Positions 53,801-62,973 of a DNA stretch of 64,000 nt are shown piece after piece; positions within the stretch are counted from its first letter, which is position 1, and every line of letters starts with the position of its first letter. A model generated the notes under the pieces. The model ran no database searches. It worked only from the letters and a program-made list of their open reading frames with translations, and was not told where the DNA came from. This DNA comes from Mogibacterium sp. (GTDB lineage: Bacteria; Bacillota; Clostridia; Peptostreptococcales; Anaerovoracaceae), in contig JAKSSP010000003.1 of the NCBI GenBank assembly GCA_024403035.1, positions 1 through 64,000 of the forward strand, given 5' to 3'. Both the position numbers and the translations under genes were made by a program.

Positions 53801-54152
53801 GGACGCTGCCAAGACAGGTGTCCTTGAGAACAGGCAGGCGGAGGATGAGTTCACGCTTAAAGGACTGTTCATAGATGAGGAAGGCGTGCTCAGCGCGATG
53901 CCTGAGAAGGTGCTCGCGTCGGCTAAAAACAAAATCAGCCGCGAAGACTTTGAGGAGGCGCGCGGCGATGTGATGGCGCGCATAGAAGAGACGGCTTCGG
54001 GCATTCTGAGCGGAAAGATAGGCATTCGTCCTCTCAAAAATGACAACAAGCTCGTCTGCAATTATTGCAGCTACAAGGCGGTGTGCAGGCGCGACCGCGG
54101 CTACGTGAAAAACAGCGCCCGCACCATGAAACCAAAACCTAAGAAACAATAG
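50865..54152 (+). CDS. addB: AddB-type helicase-exonuclease subunit
   Basis: 1095 residues. The N-terminal part resembles AddB (FVLVPDQYTLVAEEQAL, ISMNRLGFRVL). The Walker A position reads AGRENIDKERF, lacking the usual GxxGxGKT. The C-terminal PD-(D/E)xK nuclease is complete (EGKIDRADF, RIIDYKTG, QLMIYT). Four cysteines for an iron-sulfur cluster are present: C in SYIDCPFKYF near 763 and CNYCSYKAVC near 1065. It processes double-strand ends with AddA, which is usually adjacent but is not found here. Confidence 0.85.
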   Translation: MLKLFAGRENIDKERFIYDRVKERGGETFVLVPDQYTLVAEEQALDKLDADCLFDIEIISMNRLGFRVLTEQGLESVRMLDKYGRFMLLAMLIKEHADDFEIFRKVAGKVTFTAMLNDFISEFKQQDCTIDELQEMLAGAEGDPILEAKLKELSGVISAYEGAISGEYTDSEDYISMYISAIKDSAMVRGKTIWVYGYDSITPKFANAVMELAKVAESVNFVVNRSDFGLDEMLTASLTDLAAENGIDCSLEEIGRAYEIAQSETISRMETGLWKDLISADERAANKDFVPEDLTLVCAANPYYEAESAAAYIWHLVRDLGYRMREIQVIANDEGAMQPIIRRVFAEYGLPVFADTSRDITDSSAVGFIVNLLDFTAHRGHSSFLFAMLKTGLSGLDDSDIEDLENYAREFHIKGSMWDKPFKYGRDAYSEEDFARLDSIRDRISAAIAKLSALTKAENTGAFIRGFRTYLDDEWKLSERVEEAASVQDEAGLHDEAQRLTQSFGKAVDLLAQIDEIMGDSAMDLAEFTDIYKAGLSDVEVGVIPPTVDGLSMGTMIRTRPRRMKAAVILGACEGVMPLKPETEGLFSIDEKEYFKKRGFPLGKLSEIKMDEENAAMYRMMARPSEKIYMSWAMTDAEGNDMEPSPVVEAVKALFPRIQDDGLIRRDIISEGASDAINTADDGMRHLINRVKDASGPDEPDALTRAMLKWYADNRKDELDIMLKAAAYENDPRPLGRGTAKQLFGRSDGRLFMSASSIGSYIDCPFKYFVERGLRPREERSFESDARSVGDVYHECLMAVARQLMSEKEIFGRKKEGDDKALEDMVTAALDDLSKDYRDGLFVSAGVEDYRMSRIREICAAAAKAMAAQLAAASVKDAVFEEGFGRNGKFEPIRLKIGDDEVLVEGKIDRADFMDVGGEDRVRIIDYKTGSDKLDLWKVRQGYKMQLMIYTISASSGGMSPAGMFYFNIKDPIESANDKDAAKTGVLENRQAEDEFTLKGLFIDEEGVLSAMPEKVLASAKNKISREDFEEARGDVMARIEETASGILSGKIGIRPLKNDNKLVCNYCSYKAVCRRDRGYVKNSARTMKPKPKKQ

Positions 54153-54169
54153 TCAGAAAGGATATAACT

Positions 54170-54979
54170 TTGGAGATCATTTCGGTCGGCAGCAGCAGTT
54201 CCGGAAATGCATATATCATAAAGGCGGACGGACACGTTCTCATACTCGACGTGGGACTGACCGCCAGAAGCATAAATGAAGCGCTTGCAGAACTAGGCGT
54301 GAAGCCTGAAGATGTGGATGCCGTACTCATTACCCATGAACACGCAGACCACGTGAAGAGTATCAGGGCGGTGGCCCGCAAGTGCAGCAATGCGACAGTT
54401 TTTGCAAGCCGCGGCACCATACTTCACACCCCGGCATTCTCTCACGTGGAGGAAAGCAGGATATGTCCTGTGGGCGAGGGAGAAATAATAGAGATCGAAG
54501 GGCTCACTATCAGCACTTTCCCGCTGAGCCACGATGCCGCCGAGCCGCTTGGCTTTGCCGTTGAATCGGGCGGAGAGAAACTGGCGGTAGTGACCGACAC
54601 GGGGATAATCACGGATGAGATCTATGAGGCGATACGCGATGCAGACATGCTGGTCTTTGAGTCCAATCATGACGTGGACATGCTGCTCTTTTGCGAATAT
54701 CCTTACCCGCTGAAGGTCAGGATAAAGAGCGACCTCGGGCACCTGTCGAATGAATATGCCGCTGAGGTGCTGACCCGCATACTTGCGGAAAGAGAGTCAG
54801 ACAGCCCGCTTCGCATAATGCTGGCTCACCTCAGCTTCCATAACAACATGCCGCTCTTCGCAAGGCAGACCATAGAGGATGCTCTTGTGGCAGCGGGTTT
54901 CCATAGAGGCACGGACTATCTGCTGGAGGTAGCCGCCAGAGAAGGCCTTACAAGCATGCCTGTCCTGCGGGAGGAATAA
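54170..54979 (+). CDS. MBL-fold metallohydrolase (WalJ/YycJ-like)
   Basis: 269 residues with the metal motif THEHADH near residue 60, SVGSSSSGNAYII at the start and later ligands in LSHDAAEP, VVTDTG and AHLSFHN. This layout matches the YycJ/WalJ group, predicted to be a nuclease or hydrolase. It begins at TTG 54170 with GAAAGGA upstream; the first residues MEIISVGSSSSGN match the family start, which supports it. It is followed 5 bases later by rlmH, a pairing often seen in Firmicutes. Confidence 0.9.
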   Translation: MEIISVGSSSSGNAYIIKADGHVLILDVGLTARSINEALAELGVKPEDVDAVLITHEHADHVKSIRAVARKCSNATVFASRGTILHTPAFSHVEESRICPVGEGEIIEIEGLTISTFPLSHDAAEPLGFAVESGGEKLAVVTDTGIITDEIYEAIRDADMLVFESNHDVDMLLFCEYPYPLKVRIKSDLGHLSNEYAAEVLTRILAERESDSPLRIMLAHLSFHNNMPLFARQTIEDALVAAGFHRGTDYLLEVAAREGLTSMPVLREE

Positions 54980-54984
54980 AAACG

Positions 54985-55464
54985 ATGCTCAATATCAGGA
55001 TAATCTGCGTAGGAAAGTTCAAAGAGAAATACTGGGAAGCGGCGTCAGCTGAGTACATGAAGAGACTCGGCGCGTACTGCAGCGTGTCGGTGACCGAGAT
55101 AAAAGAAGAAAAGCTGCCGGCTCACGCTTCGCGCGCTGACGAGGAGAACGTGATAGAAAAGGAAGGCAGGGCAATACTCGAGAAAGTGAACGCCGGCGAC
55201 CATGTCATCGCGCTCGATATAAGCGGACGGGAGCTGTCATCGGAGGCTCTCGCGAAGAAGATAGCCGATATCTCGTTCACAGCGTCGACCGTCGACTTCA
55301 TAATAGGAGGCAGCCTGGGTCTCAGCGCGGAAGTCAAGTCCCGCGCGGATCTCAGGATGAGCTTCGGACCTATCACTTTGCCGCACCAGCTGGCGCGGAT
55401 AGTGCTTCTGGAGCAGATATACCGCGCGTTCAAGATCAACGCCGGAGAGACATATCACAAATAA
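54985..55464 (+). CDS. rlmH: 23S rRNA (pseudouridine1915-N3)-methyltransferase
   Basis: 159 residues of the SPOUT superfamily: IRIICVGKFKEKYWEAASAE at the N terminus, then VIALDISGREL, FIIGGSLGLSAEV and the knot-forming end LPHQLARIVLLEQIYRAFKI. It methylates position 1915 in helix 69 of 23S rRNA. GGAGG lies 9 bases before ATG 54985, inside the previous gene. The protein is complete. Confidence 0.97.
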   Translation: MLNIRIICVGKFKEKYWEAASAEYMKRLGAYCSVSVTEIKEEKLPAHASRADEENVIEKEGRAILEKVNAGDHVIALDISGRELSSEALAKKIADISFTASTVDFIIGGSLGLSAEVKSRADLRMSFGPITLPHQLARIVLLEQIYRAFKINAGETYHK

Positions 55465-55474
55465 GGAGAAAGAG

Positions 55475-55654
55475 ATGGCAAACAAATACAGCAAGAGCAA
55501 TATTTCGAAAAAAGCAGCTGAAGAGAAGACGATGCAGGATTATGAAGAGCGCCGCAAAAAGCTCAACACGGGCGCCAAGATAATGGCGCTCATTCTGACA
55601 GCCTCGATGGTGGTGTTTTACGTGATTTCCGCCGGGCTTTTCCTTTGGAATTAA
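55475..55654 (+). CDS. Small single-pass membrane protein (59 residues)
   Basis: ATG 55475 is preceded by AAGGAG and encodes 59 residues: a charged N-terminal half (KKAAEEKTMQDYEERRKKLN) and one transmembrane helix (MALILTASMVVFYVISAGLF). It starts 10 bases after rlmH and stops before a terminator, so it closes the addB-walJ-rlmH transcript. Function unknown; the clean ribosome site and hydrophobic helix support a real gene. Confidence 0.7.
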   Translation: MANKYSKSNISKKAAEEKTMQDYEERRKKLNTGAKIMALILTASMVVFYVISAGLFLWN

Positions 55655-55700
55655 CAGAAAAACAAGCTCAGATTCCCAACTGAAAAAAGGACACGAAACC

Positions 55701-55722
55701 AAAAGACGCCATGGCGTTTTTT
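55701..55722 (+). terminator. Terminator upstream of the V-ATPase operon
   Basis: AAAAGACGC, CATG loop, GCGTTTTTT. Confidence 0.75.
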
Positions 55723-55852
55723 GTTTTGCTTTGTTTTTTCGTTTTTAATTCGCTAAACAGAAAAAGCACACATAGAAAGTGTGATAAAATATAAACAAAT
55801 ATAATCAGTTTTCGGTTATACAAGGTTATTGACTCATATACAGGAGGTGCCT

Positions 55853-56416
55853 ATGGAACTACAGATTCAAGACCTGGTCTCCTCTATCCGCAAAGAAGGG
55901 ATAGAGGCGGCGAATGCCGAAGCGGAATCCATCATTGCAGAAGCAAAGAAGAAAGCAGAGTCGATCGTTTCAAGCGCGAAGTCTGAAGCGCAGCAATACA
56001 AAGATACTGCTGAGAAGGAAATCAACATTCTCAGAGAAAGTGCTGCCGTCAGCGCCGAGCAGGCGAAGAGAGACGCTGTCCTGGCTTTCAAGACTGAGAT
56101 CCAGGGTGAGTTCGAGAAGATCCTCGCGGCCGATATCGGCAAGGAACTCTCGGGCGAAGGGCTTGGCAAACTGATCCGCGCGGCGATCGCCGGTGAAAAT
56201 GTTGCGGATTACGCAGCAGAAGTATCCGAGGTCGGAGATGCTCTCAAGAAGGAGCTCGCTCAGGAGATCAAGAACGGACTGGAGATCAGACCGACTAAAG
56301 AAGTACAGCAGGGATTCCGCCTTGCAGCCAAGGACGGATCAGGCTATTTTGACTGTTCAGATGACGGAATCATGGAGATGCTGATGCCATACTTCAGAGA
56401 TCTGGACTTCCAGTAA
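55853..56416 (+). CDS. ntpE: V-type ATP synthase subunit E
   Basis: 187 residues. The first 100 form a long charged helix (EAESIIAEAKKKAESIVSSA) as in the peripheral stalk, and the end is a compact domain (FRLAAKDGSGYFDCSDDGIM). It links the catalytic head to subunit I. AGGAGGT lies 5 bases before ATG 55853. It is the first gene of a seven-gene operon. The 130 bases upstream are A/T-rich with a TATAAT at 55800, but no convincing -35. Confidence 0.88.
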   Translation: MELQIQDLVSSIRKEGIEAANAEAESIIAEAKKKAESIVSSAKSEAQQYKDTAEKEINILRESAAVSAEQAKRDAVLAFKTEIQGEFEKILAADIGKELSGEGLGKLIRAAIAGENVADYAAEVSEVGDALKKELAQEIKNGLEIRPTKEVQQGFRLAAKDGSGYFDCSDDGIMEMLMPYFRDLDFQ

Positions 56417-56428
56417 AGGAGGTACAGT

Positions 56429-56950
56429 ATGGCTTCGTATTATTATCTGATAGCAAGCCTGCCTGAACTCAGAGCGGACGGAGATATGCCACTTACTTAT
56501 GACGAATTTCTGTCCTGCTGCCAGTCTAATGTAAGCGAAGAAAAGTATCAGATGCTGAAGGATCTCACCCTCGATTCCACAGAGGGGCCTCTCGTAGATG
56601 AGTGGTCGCGCTTCTACGGAATGCTCATGAAAGAGCTGAATTATCAGAGGAGCATGAACCTGGGCAAAAGCTATTCATCCGCTTACGATAAGGATGGTCT
56701 CATAGCACAGGCGGCGGCGGCCGCGCTTTCGGCCAAGAACCCGCTTGAAGCAGAAAAAGTTCTGCTGGAGTACGAATTCGAGAACCTCGATTCACTCGTC
56801 GGACTGCATATGTTTGATGATTATGTGCTTTTCGGCTATGCGATCAAATTGAAACTGCTTGAGAGGCTGAATTGCTTCGAACAGACGAAGGGCAAGGCTG
56901 AATTCCAGTCACTGTTCGACGGGATACAGCAGCGCGTATACAGTTTGTAA
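56429..56950 (+). CDS. DUF2764 family V-ATPase-associated protein
   Basis: 173 residues, helical, beginning YYYLIASLPELRADGDMPLT, as in DUF2764 proteins that lie between E and A in spirochaete, chlamydial and Bacteroidetes V-ATPase operons. They may replace subunit C as the socket between rotor and stalk; this is inference from operon position and from the similar YxxxxLPxL start. AAAGGAGG precedes the ATG, and the gene is 12 bases from both neighbours. Confidence 0.82.
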   Translation: MASYYYLIASLPELRADGDMPLTYDEFLSCCQSNVSEEKYQMLKDLTLDSTEGPLVDEWSRFYGMLMKELNYQRSMNLGKSYSSAYDKDGLIAQAAAAALSAKNPLEAEKVLLEYEFENLDSLVGLHMFDDYVLFGYAIKLKLLERLNCFEQTKGKAEFQSLFDGIQQRVYSL

Positions 56951-56962
56951 CAGGAGTGTTAT

Positions 56963-58693
56963 ATGAAAACAGAAACAGGATATGTAGCCGGAGTCAACGG
57001 AAACCTGATAAAAGTCGATTTCGATGGCTCCGTTCGCAAGAATGAAGTCGGTTACATCCTCGTTGATGACAAACGCCTCAAAGGAGAGGTTATCCGTATC
57101 AACAACGGGGAAGTAAGCATGCAGATCTACGAAATGACGAACGGCATCAAGGTCGGTGACGAGGTAGAGTTCACCGGCGAGCTCATGAGCGTAGATCTGG
57201 GTCCGGGCCTGCTGACACAGGTGTTCGACGGTCTGCAGAACCCGCTGCCAAAACTGGCTGAGCAGTGCGGTTTCTTCCTGGACAGAGGAGTTTATCTTGA
57301 CGCGATCCCTGATCGCGACTGGGAGTTTACTCCTGTAGCCAAAGTCGGTGACAAAGTCAAAGCCGGCGCCACTCTCGGAACCGTTCCCGAGGGACTGTTC
57401 ACACACCACATCATGGTACCGTTCACGCTTAGAGGCAGTGACTGGACCGTGAAATCCATAGTCGGGCCGGGTTCGTACAATGTGCGTTCTACCGTCGCGA
57501 CGATAGTCAATGGCAAGGGTGAAGAGAGAGACCTTTCAATGGTATTCACACAGCCGGTAAAGCAGGCTGTCAAATGCTATTCCGAAAAGCTGCGCCCGAA
57601 TGAACCGCTAGTAACAAAGATCCGCTGCATCGACTCCTTCCTTCCGGTAGCGAAGGGCGGAACGTTCTGCACACCGGGACCTTTCGGAGCGGGCAAGACA
57701 GTACTTCAGCACATGCAGGCCAAGAACTCTGAGGCAGACGTCGTAATCGTAGCTGCCTGCGGAGAGCGTGCCGGCGAAGTAGTAGAAGTACTGAAAGAGT
57801 TCCCTGAACTGATCGACCCTAAGACAGGCCGCTCGCTGATGGAAAGAACCATCATCATCTGCAACACATCGTCCATGCCGGTAGCTGCCCGTGAAGCGTC
57901 CTGCTACACTGCGGTAACACTGGCTGAGTATTACAGACAGATGGGACTCGACGTACTGCTTCTGGCTGACTCCACGAGCCGCTGGGCGCAGGCGATGCGT
58001 GAGATGTCAGGACGTCTGGAGGAGATCCCGGGCGAGGAAGCTTTCCCGGCGTACCTGGAATCGACGATCGCGAACTTCTACGAGAGAGCCGGTAAGGTCC
58101 GTCTCGATAACGGAGAGATCGGATCGATCACCATCGGTGGTACGGTATCACCGGCCGGAGGTAACTTCGAAGAGCCGGTAACACAGGCGACACTGAAGGT
58201 AGTAGGAGCATTCCACGGACTTGCAAGAGAGCGTTCCGACGCGCGTAAGTACCCAGCCATCCATCCGGTGGATTCATGGTCCAAGTATAAGGGCGTTGTC
58301 GACATGGATCTTGTGAACAAGGCACGCGGGATCCTCATCAGGAGCACGGAAGTCAACCAGATGATGAAGGTAGTCGGCGAGGAAGGAACCTCATCCGAAG
58401 ACTACACCATCTATCAGAAGGGCGAACTTCTCGACGCGGTATATCTGCAGCAGAACTCCTTCGACCCGATCGACGAGGCCTGCGTACCTGAGAGACAGCG
58501 CAGGGAATTCAACAGGCTCTATGATGCGTTGACAAGAAAGTACGATATCACAGACAAGAGAGAGATCCGAGCGTTCTTCAACCAGCTCAGACAGGAATTC
58601 CTTGACTGGCATGGCACGGAATTCGAGACTCCGGAGTTCGAAGCGCAGGAGAAAAAGATCTCAGACTTTTACATGGCAAGAGTCGTAGAGTAG
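56963..58693 (+). CDS. ntpA: V-type ATP synthase subunit A (catalytic)
   Basis: 576 residues. Walker A is [12 protein letters not shown], and the catalytic glutamate region [11 protein letters not shown] is followed by [20 protein letters not shown]. The non-homologous insertion typical of V-type A subunits (about residues 110-200) is present. It hydrolyses or makes ATP in the head with subunit B. The coding sequence is rich in highly used codons, which suggests good expression. Confidence 0.97.
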   Translation: MKTETGYVAGVNGNLIKVDFDGSVRKNEVGYILVDDKRLKGEVIRINNGEVSMQIYEMTNGIKVGDEVEFTGELMSVDLGPGLLTQVFDGLQNPLPKLAEQCGFFLDRGVYLDAIPDRDWEFTPVAKVGDKVKAGATLGTVPEGLFTHHIMVPFTLRGSDWTVKSIVGPGSYNVRSTVATIVNGKGEERDLSMVFTQPVKQAVKCYSEKLRPNEPLVTKIRCIDSFLPVAKGGTFCTPGPFGAGKTVLQHMQAKNSEADVVIVAACGERAGEVVEVLKEFPELIDPKTGRSLMERTIIICNTSSMPVAAREASCYTAVTLAEYYRQMGLDVLLLADSTSRWAQAMREMSGRLEEIPGEEAFPAYLESTIANFYERAGKVRLDNGEIGSITIGGTVSPAGGNFEEPVTQATLKVVGAFHGLARERSDARKYPAIHPVDSWSKYKGVVDMDLVNKARGILIRSTEVNQMMKVVGEEGTSSEDYTIYQKGELLDAVYLQQNSFDPIDEACVPERQRREFNRLYDALTRKYDITDKREIRAFFNQLRQEFLDWHGTEFETPEFEAQEKKISDFYMARVVE

Positions 58694-58706
58694 GAGGTCG
58701 AAGAAT

Positions 58707-60002
58707 ATGCAAAAAGTATATACAAAAATAGAATCTATAGTAGGTAACGTAGTAACGGTCCGCGCGCCGGGCGTCAAGAACGGAGACCTGGCTCTCGTAG
58801 GCGACAGTTACGCTAACGTTATCAAGCTGGATAAGGATATAGTATCCCTCCAGGTATTCGCCGGAGCGCAGGGCGTCAGCACGACAGACCCTGTCCGCTT
58901 CCTGGGCAGACCTATGATGGTATCGTTCTCCGATCACCTCCTTGGCCGTGTATTCGACGGCGCGGGCGTACCGAGAGACAACGGACCTGCTCTTACAGAA
59001 AACATGATCCCGATCGGCGGACCGTCGTTCAACCCGGCCAAGCGTATCCTTCCTAAGAAGATGGTACGTACAGGTATCCCGATGATCGACGTATTCAACA
59101 CGCTGGTAGAGAGCCAGAAGCTCCCTATCTTCTCCATCTCCGGAGAGCCGTACAACCAGCTGCTGTCCAGGATCGCGATGCAGGCCGAAGTAGACATCAT
59201 CATCCTCGGCGGAATGGGACTCAAGTACGACGACTACATGGAGTTTCGTGACACGCTTGAAAAGGGCGGCGCCATGTCGCATACAGTCATGTTCATCCAC
59301 ACCGCGGCGGACCCTATCGTAGAGTGCACGCTGGTGCCTGACATGTCGCTGGCTGTAGCCGAGCAGTTCGCTCTTGAAGGAAAGAGAGTACTGGTGCTCC
59401 TGACCGACATGACCAACTTCGCGGACGCGCAGAAGGAAATGGCGATCACGATGGAGCAGGTACCGTCCAACCGCGGTTATCCGGGCGATCTGTACAGCTG
59501 CCTCGCTTCGCGTTATGAAAAGGCAGTGGATATCGAAGGCGCAGGTTCCATCACCATCCTCGGCGTAACGACGATGCCTGGTGATGACGTAACCCACCCG
59601 GTACCGGACAACACAGGATACATCACAGAGGGTCAGTACTATCTCAAGGGCGGCCGTATCGAACCTTTCGGATCGCTTTCGCGTCTGAAACAGAACGTAA
59701 ACGGCAAGACAAGAGACGACCACAGAGCCCTGATGGACGGTATGATCAGACTCTACGCTCAGTACAAGGAGTCCCTCGAAAAGAAATCCATGGGATTCAT
59801 GATGACTGAGTGGGATGACAAGCTCCTGAAGTATGGCGAGATGTTTGAGACCAAGATGATGGATCTTTCAGTGAACATCCCGCTGGAGGACGCTCTTGAC
59901 CTTGGCTGGGAGATCCTCGCAGAATGCTTCGATCCTGTCGAGACAGGAATGAAGACAAGTCTGATCGAGGAGAGGTGGCCTGATAAGGACGCGTTGAATT
60001 AA
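58707..60002 (+). CDS. ntpB: V-type ATP synthase subunit B
   Basis: 431 residues. It is homologous to A but without a functional Walker A, as expected for the non-catalytic subunit. Visible are [57 protein letters not shown] and [19 protein letters not shown]. It alternates with A in the head ring. GGAGG precedes ATG 58707, 13 bases after the A stop. Confidence 0.97.
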   Translation: MQKVYTKIESIVGNVVTVRAPGVKNGDLALVGDSYANVIKLDKDIVSLQVFAGAQGVSTTDPVRFLGRPMMVSFSDHLLGRVFDGAGVPRDNGPALTENMIPIGGPSFNPAKRILPKKMVRTGIPMIDVFNTLVESQKLPIFSISGEPYNQLLSRIAMQAEVDIIILGGMGLKYDDYMEFRDTLEKGGAMSHTVMFIHTAADPIVECTLVPDMSLAVAEQFALEGKRVLVLLTDMTNFADAQKEMAITMEQVPSNRGYPGDLYSCLASRYEKAVDIEGAGSITILGVTTMPGDDVTHPVPDNTGYITEGQYYLKGGRIEPFGSLSRLKQNVNGKTRDDHRALMDGMIRLYAQYKESLEKKSMGFMMTEWDDKLLKYGEMFETKMMDLSVNIPLEDALDLGWEILAECFDPVETGMKTSLIEERWPDKDALN

Positions 60003-60019
60003 CATAAAAGGAGCGTGTC

Positions 60020-60628
60020 ATGGCTATCAAACTTACCAAGAACGAGCTGAAGAAGCAGAAGGACAACCTCAAGCAGTTCCAGCGCTATCTTCCGACTCTG
60101 CAGCTGAAAAAGCAGCAGCTGCAGTCAGTCATCATGAAGATACGTCAGGAACTCGAGCAGAGGGAAGCCGAGCGCGTTCAGATGATTGGTGACTTGGACG
60201 ACTGGGTAGCTGTATTCGCAGAGAATGAGATCTTCGATGAAGAGCTGAAACTGGATAAACTGGTGCAGCCTGACAAAGTCATCGTAACAGAAGACAATAT
60301 AGCAGGTGTAAAGATCCCTTCATTCGAAGAGCTCACGTTCAAGGACATCAACTATAACGTGGACGACTATCCGCTGTGGGTAGACACTGCCGTCTTCAAG
60401 CTTCGTGAGATCGCCAGACTCGACGCAATAGTCTCGACTCTCCGGAAGCAGGTACAGCTTCTGGAAAGAGAACTCCGGACCACATCGCAAAGAGTTAACC
60501 TCTTTGAAAAGGTCAAGATACCTGAAGCAAAGGAGAATATCCGCGTGATCCAGGTATATCTGGGAGACCAGCAGACCGCCGCCGTAGTCAGGGGTAAGAT
60601 CTCGAAGAAAAAACTAGTGGAGGTATAG
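60020..60628 (+). CDS. ntpD: V-type ATP synthase subunit D (rotor shaft)
   Basis: 202 residues with long N- and C-terminal helices (LTKNELKKQKDNLKQFQRYL, ALEREL-like LLERELRTTSQRVNLFEKVK) that make the coiled-coil shaft turning inside the A/B head. AAAGGAG precedes ATG 60020. Its neighbours are B and I. No subunit F, its usual partner on the rotor, is found in the operon. Confidence 0.92.
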   Translation: MAIKLTKNELKKQKDNLKQFQRYLPTLQLKKQQLQSVIMKIRQELEQREAERVQMIGDLDDWVAVFAENEIFDEELKLDKLVQPDKVIVTEDNIAGVKIPSFEELTFKDINYNVDDYPLWVDTAVFKLREIARLDAIVSTLRKQVQLLERELRTTSQRVNLFEKVKIPEAKENIRVIQVYLGDQQTAAVVRGKISKKKLVEV

Positions 60629-60630
60629 CG

Positions 60631-62454
60631 ATGGTAGAAAAAATGAAAATGGTACACATCGTCACAACTGCCTCTGCTAAAGAAGAGATGCTGAAGGCCC
60701 TCAGAGATGCGGGCGTAGTGCATCTCGCTGAAAAACAAAGTGCGGACCGCGAGGTATCCGAGCGCTTCCAGACAATGTCAAGGATGGAGATGGCCCTCAA
60801 GGACTATGCCGATCCGAAGCAGGAGGGAGCGAAGGAGATACTCGCTGACGATGAATTCCAAAAGATGTATTCGGGCGCGCTCGACGCGATGGAACGCAAG
60901 AGCTTACTGGGACAGGAGATAAGCGCGGCGAATACTGAGATCGACAGGATCTCGGCGTGGGGAGATTTTTTGCCTGAAGAGCTCAGAAAGCTCAGAGATG
61001 ACGGCTACGACTTCCACTTCTACAGAATGGGAAGCAAAGAACTGCAGGCCGCTCTCGAAGACGAAAACGTCAAACTTATACGCCTTGCCCCTATCGACAA
61101 GCAGGACGCGGTCGCTGTGATCGGCACACTGCCTCCTGAGATACCGGGGACCGAGTTCATGCCTCCTGAAAAGAGCATGAGCGAGCTCAAGGAGAGTATT
61201 GATCAGGCCCGCAGCGGTATCGCGGAGTGTGACGGCATACTTAAGGACGCGTCAAAGTACGATGCCAGTTTCAAGGACCAGCTGGTCAAGATGCAGAACG
61301 AGGTCAACTACTCATCCGCGAGCGCTACGGCGCAGGGGGACGAAGACTTCGTCTGGATCTCCGGCTATGTCCCTGAAGTCGAAATGGACAAAGTCAGAGC
61401 CATTGCGGCAGAAAACAATCTGGCGTGGGCGGCTGAAGACGTAGCTGAAGACGATGACAAGATACCTACCAAGCTCCGCTTCAACAAGGTATCCAAGCTC
61501 ATCGAGCCTGTATTCGATATCCTGGGGGTGCTTCCGGGCTACAGAGAGCAGGATGTATCGCTCTGGTTCTTCCTGTTCTTCACGCTGTTCTTTGCGATGA
61601 TAATCGGAGACGGCGGCTACGGAGTACTGATACTTCTGGGAACCATCGCCCTCAGGCTGAAGCAGAAGAAAGGCTCAACGGTCACATTCCTTCTCTTCGT
61701 GCTGTCGATCGCCACGATCGTATGGGGCGCAGTCACCGGAACCTGGTTCGGCATGGAGAGCGCTATGAAGGTACCGTTCCTCAAGATGCTCGTAGTACCG
61801 AGCCTGGCCACATATCCTGAGTACTTCGGACTCACGTCCAATGTAACGCAGAACGCCATAATGAAGTTCTCGTTCTCGATAGGCGCGGTCCAGATGGTAC
61901 TTGGATCCATCCTTTCGATAAAGGAGAAGATCCCTAAGAAGGATCTGTCGTGGGTATCCAATTTAGGCTGGGCGATCGCCGTAGTGGCGATGTATCTGCT
62001 GGCTCTGAATCTGGTCATCCATGATCCGATCCCGCTGGTACCGGTGTTTGCGCTGATAGGCGTCGCTTTCGTACTTGTCCTGCTGTTCGGAGGAATGTCT
62101 CCGGACCTGACATTCGGACAGGGATTGAAGGCAGGGCTGGCAAACGCGTTTACGGACTTCCTTGATACGATAAGCTGTTTCGGAAACGTAATGAGCTACA
62201 TAAGACTGTTCGCAGTCGGAATGGCCGGTGTTGCGATCTCACAGAGCTTCAACGGGATCGCGGCAGGCATGCACGGCCCTCTGATAATCCTCGGTGTACT
62301 GGTCGTACTTATAGGCCATGCACTCAACATAATAATGTGTTTCCTGTCGGTAGTCGTTCACGGCGTGCGTCTGAACGTACTCGAGTTCTCGGGTCAGGTC
62401 GGCCTCGAGTGGACAGGACTGCCATATGAACCATTTAAGGAACTAAATAAATAG
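60631..62454 (+). CDS. ntpI: V-type ATP synthase subunit I
   Basis: 607 residues: a cytoplasmic N-terminal half of about 310 residues, then seven or eight helices starting at SLWFFLFFTLFFAMIIGDGGYG. The conserved arginine region that faces the K ring is in SCFGNVMSYIRLFAVGMAGV. It forms the ion half-channels and holds the stator stalk. It starts 2 bases after subunit D. Confidence 0.95.
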   Translation: MVEKMKMVHIVTTASAKEEMLKALRDAGVVHLAEKQSADREVSERFQTMSRMEMALKDYADPKQEGAKEILADDEFQKMYSGALDAMERKSLLGQEISAANTEIDRISAWGDFLPEELRKLRDDGYDFHFYRMGSKELQAALEDENVKLIRLAPIDKQDAVAVIGTLPPEIPGTEFMPPEKSMSELKESIDQARSGIAECDGILKDASKYDASFKDQLVKMQNEVNYSSASATAQGDEDFVWISGYVPEVEMDKVRAIAAENNLAWAAEDVAEDDDKIPTKLRFNKVSKLIEPVFDILGVLPGYREQDVSLWFFLFFTLFFAMIIGDGGYGVLILLGTIALRLKQKKGSTVTFLLFVLSIATIVWGAVTGTWFGMESAMKVPFLKMLVVPSLATYPEYFGLTSNVTQNAIMKFSFSIGAVQMVLGSILSIKEKIPKKDLSWVSNLGWAIAVVAMYLLALNLVIHDPIPLVPVFALIGVAFVLVLLFGGMSPDLTFGQGLKAGLANAFTDFLDTISCFGNVMSYIRLFAVGMAGVAISQSFNGIAAGMHGPLIILGVLVVLIGHALNIIMCFLSVVVHGVRLNVLEFSGQVGLEWTGLPYEPFKELNK

Positions 62455-62470
62455 AAAAGGAGAAATTATT

Positions 62471-62905
62471 ATGAATCTTGCATTTATAGGTATGGCTGCG
62501 GCCCTTGGTTTATCTGCTGCCGGTTCGGCGTTCGGTGCCGGTTTTGCCGGAATGTCCTCGGTAGGCGCATGGAAAAAGTGCTACGCAAGCGGCAAACCTG
62601 CTCCGTTCATCATGATCGCCTTCACAGGTGCTCCGCTCACACAGACAATTTACGGCTTCCTGCTGATGAACTTCATCAACAGCGCAAACTGCGATGCCGG
62701 CATGGCTCTCGGCGTTGGCCTCTTTGGCGGCCTTGCAATCGGAATGTCGGCCCTCTTCCAGGGAAGATGCGCTGCTGCTGCATCTGATGCTCTCGGAGCA
62801 ACAGGAAAAGGTACCGCTAACTACTTCATCGTAATCGGTATCGTAGAGACAGTAGCTCTGTTTACGCTGGTATTTGGATTGCTGCTGCTCAACAGTGCCG
62901 GCTAA
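62471..62905 (+). CDS. ntpK: V-type ATP synthase subunit K (rotor ring)
   Basis: 144 residues and four helices made of two c-type hairpins. The ion-binding glutamate is in GIVETVALF in helix 4. Neighbouring ligands PLTQTIYGF (Thr, Gln) and ALFQGRCAA (Gln) match the Na+ site of the Enterococcus hirae ring, which suggests Na+ coupling. The first hairpin lacks a carboxylate, as in other 4-helix K subunits. AAAAGGAG precedes ATG 62471. A terminator follows at 62924. Confidence 0.95.
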   Translation: MNLAFIGMAAALGLSAAGSAFGAGFAGMSSVGAWKKCYASGKPAPFIMIAFTGAPLTQTIYGFLLMNFINSANCDAGMALGVGLFGGLAIGMSALFQGRCAAAASDALGATGKGTANYFIVIGIVETVALFTLVFGLLLLNSAG

Positions 62906-62923
62906 GCCACACAAATTTTAACT

Positions 62924-62954
62924 GAAAAAGCAGGGGCCTTCGGGTCCCTGCTTT
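62924..62954 (+). terminator. Terminator of the V-ATPase operon
   Basis: AAAGCAGGGGCC, TTCG tetraloop, GGTCCCTGCTTT. A very stable hairpin 20 bases after the subunit K stop. Confidence 0.9.
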
Positions 62955-62973
62955 AACTCGTTAGGAGCGAAAA

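Noticed and set aside
55800..55805. TATAAT as V-ATPase promoter
   Set aside because: The hexamer is perfect, but no -35 or extended -10 is present at the right distance; left as a remark only.
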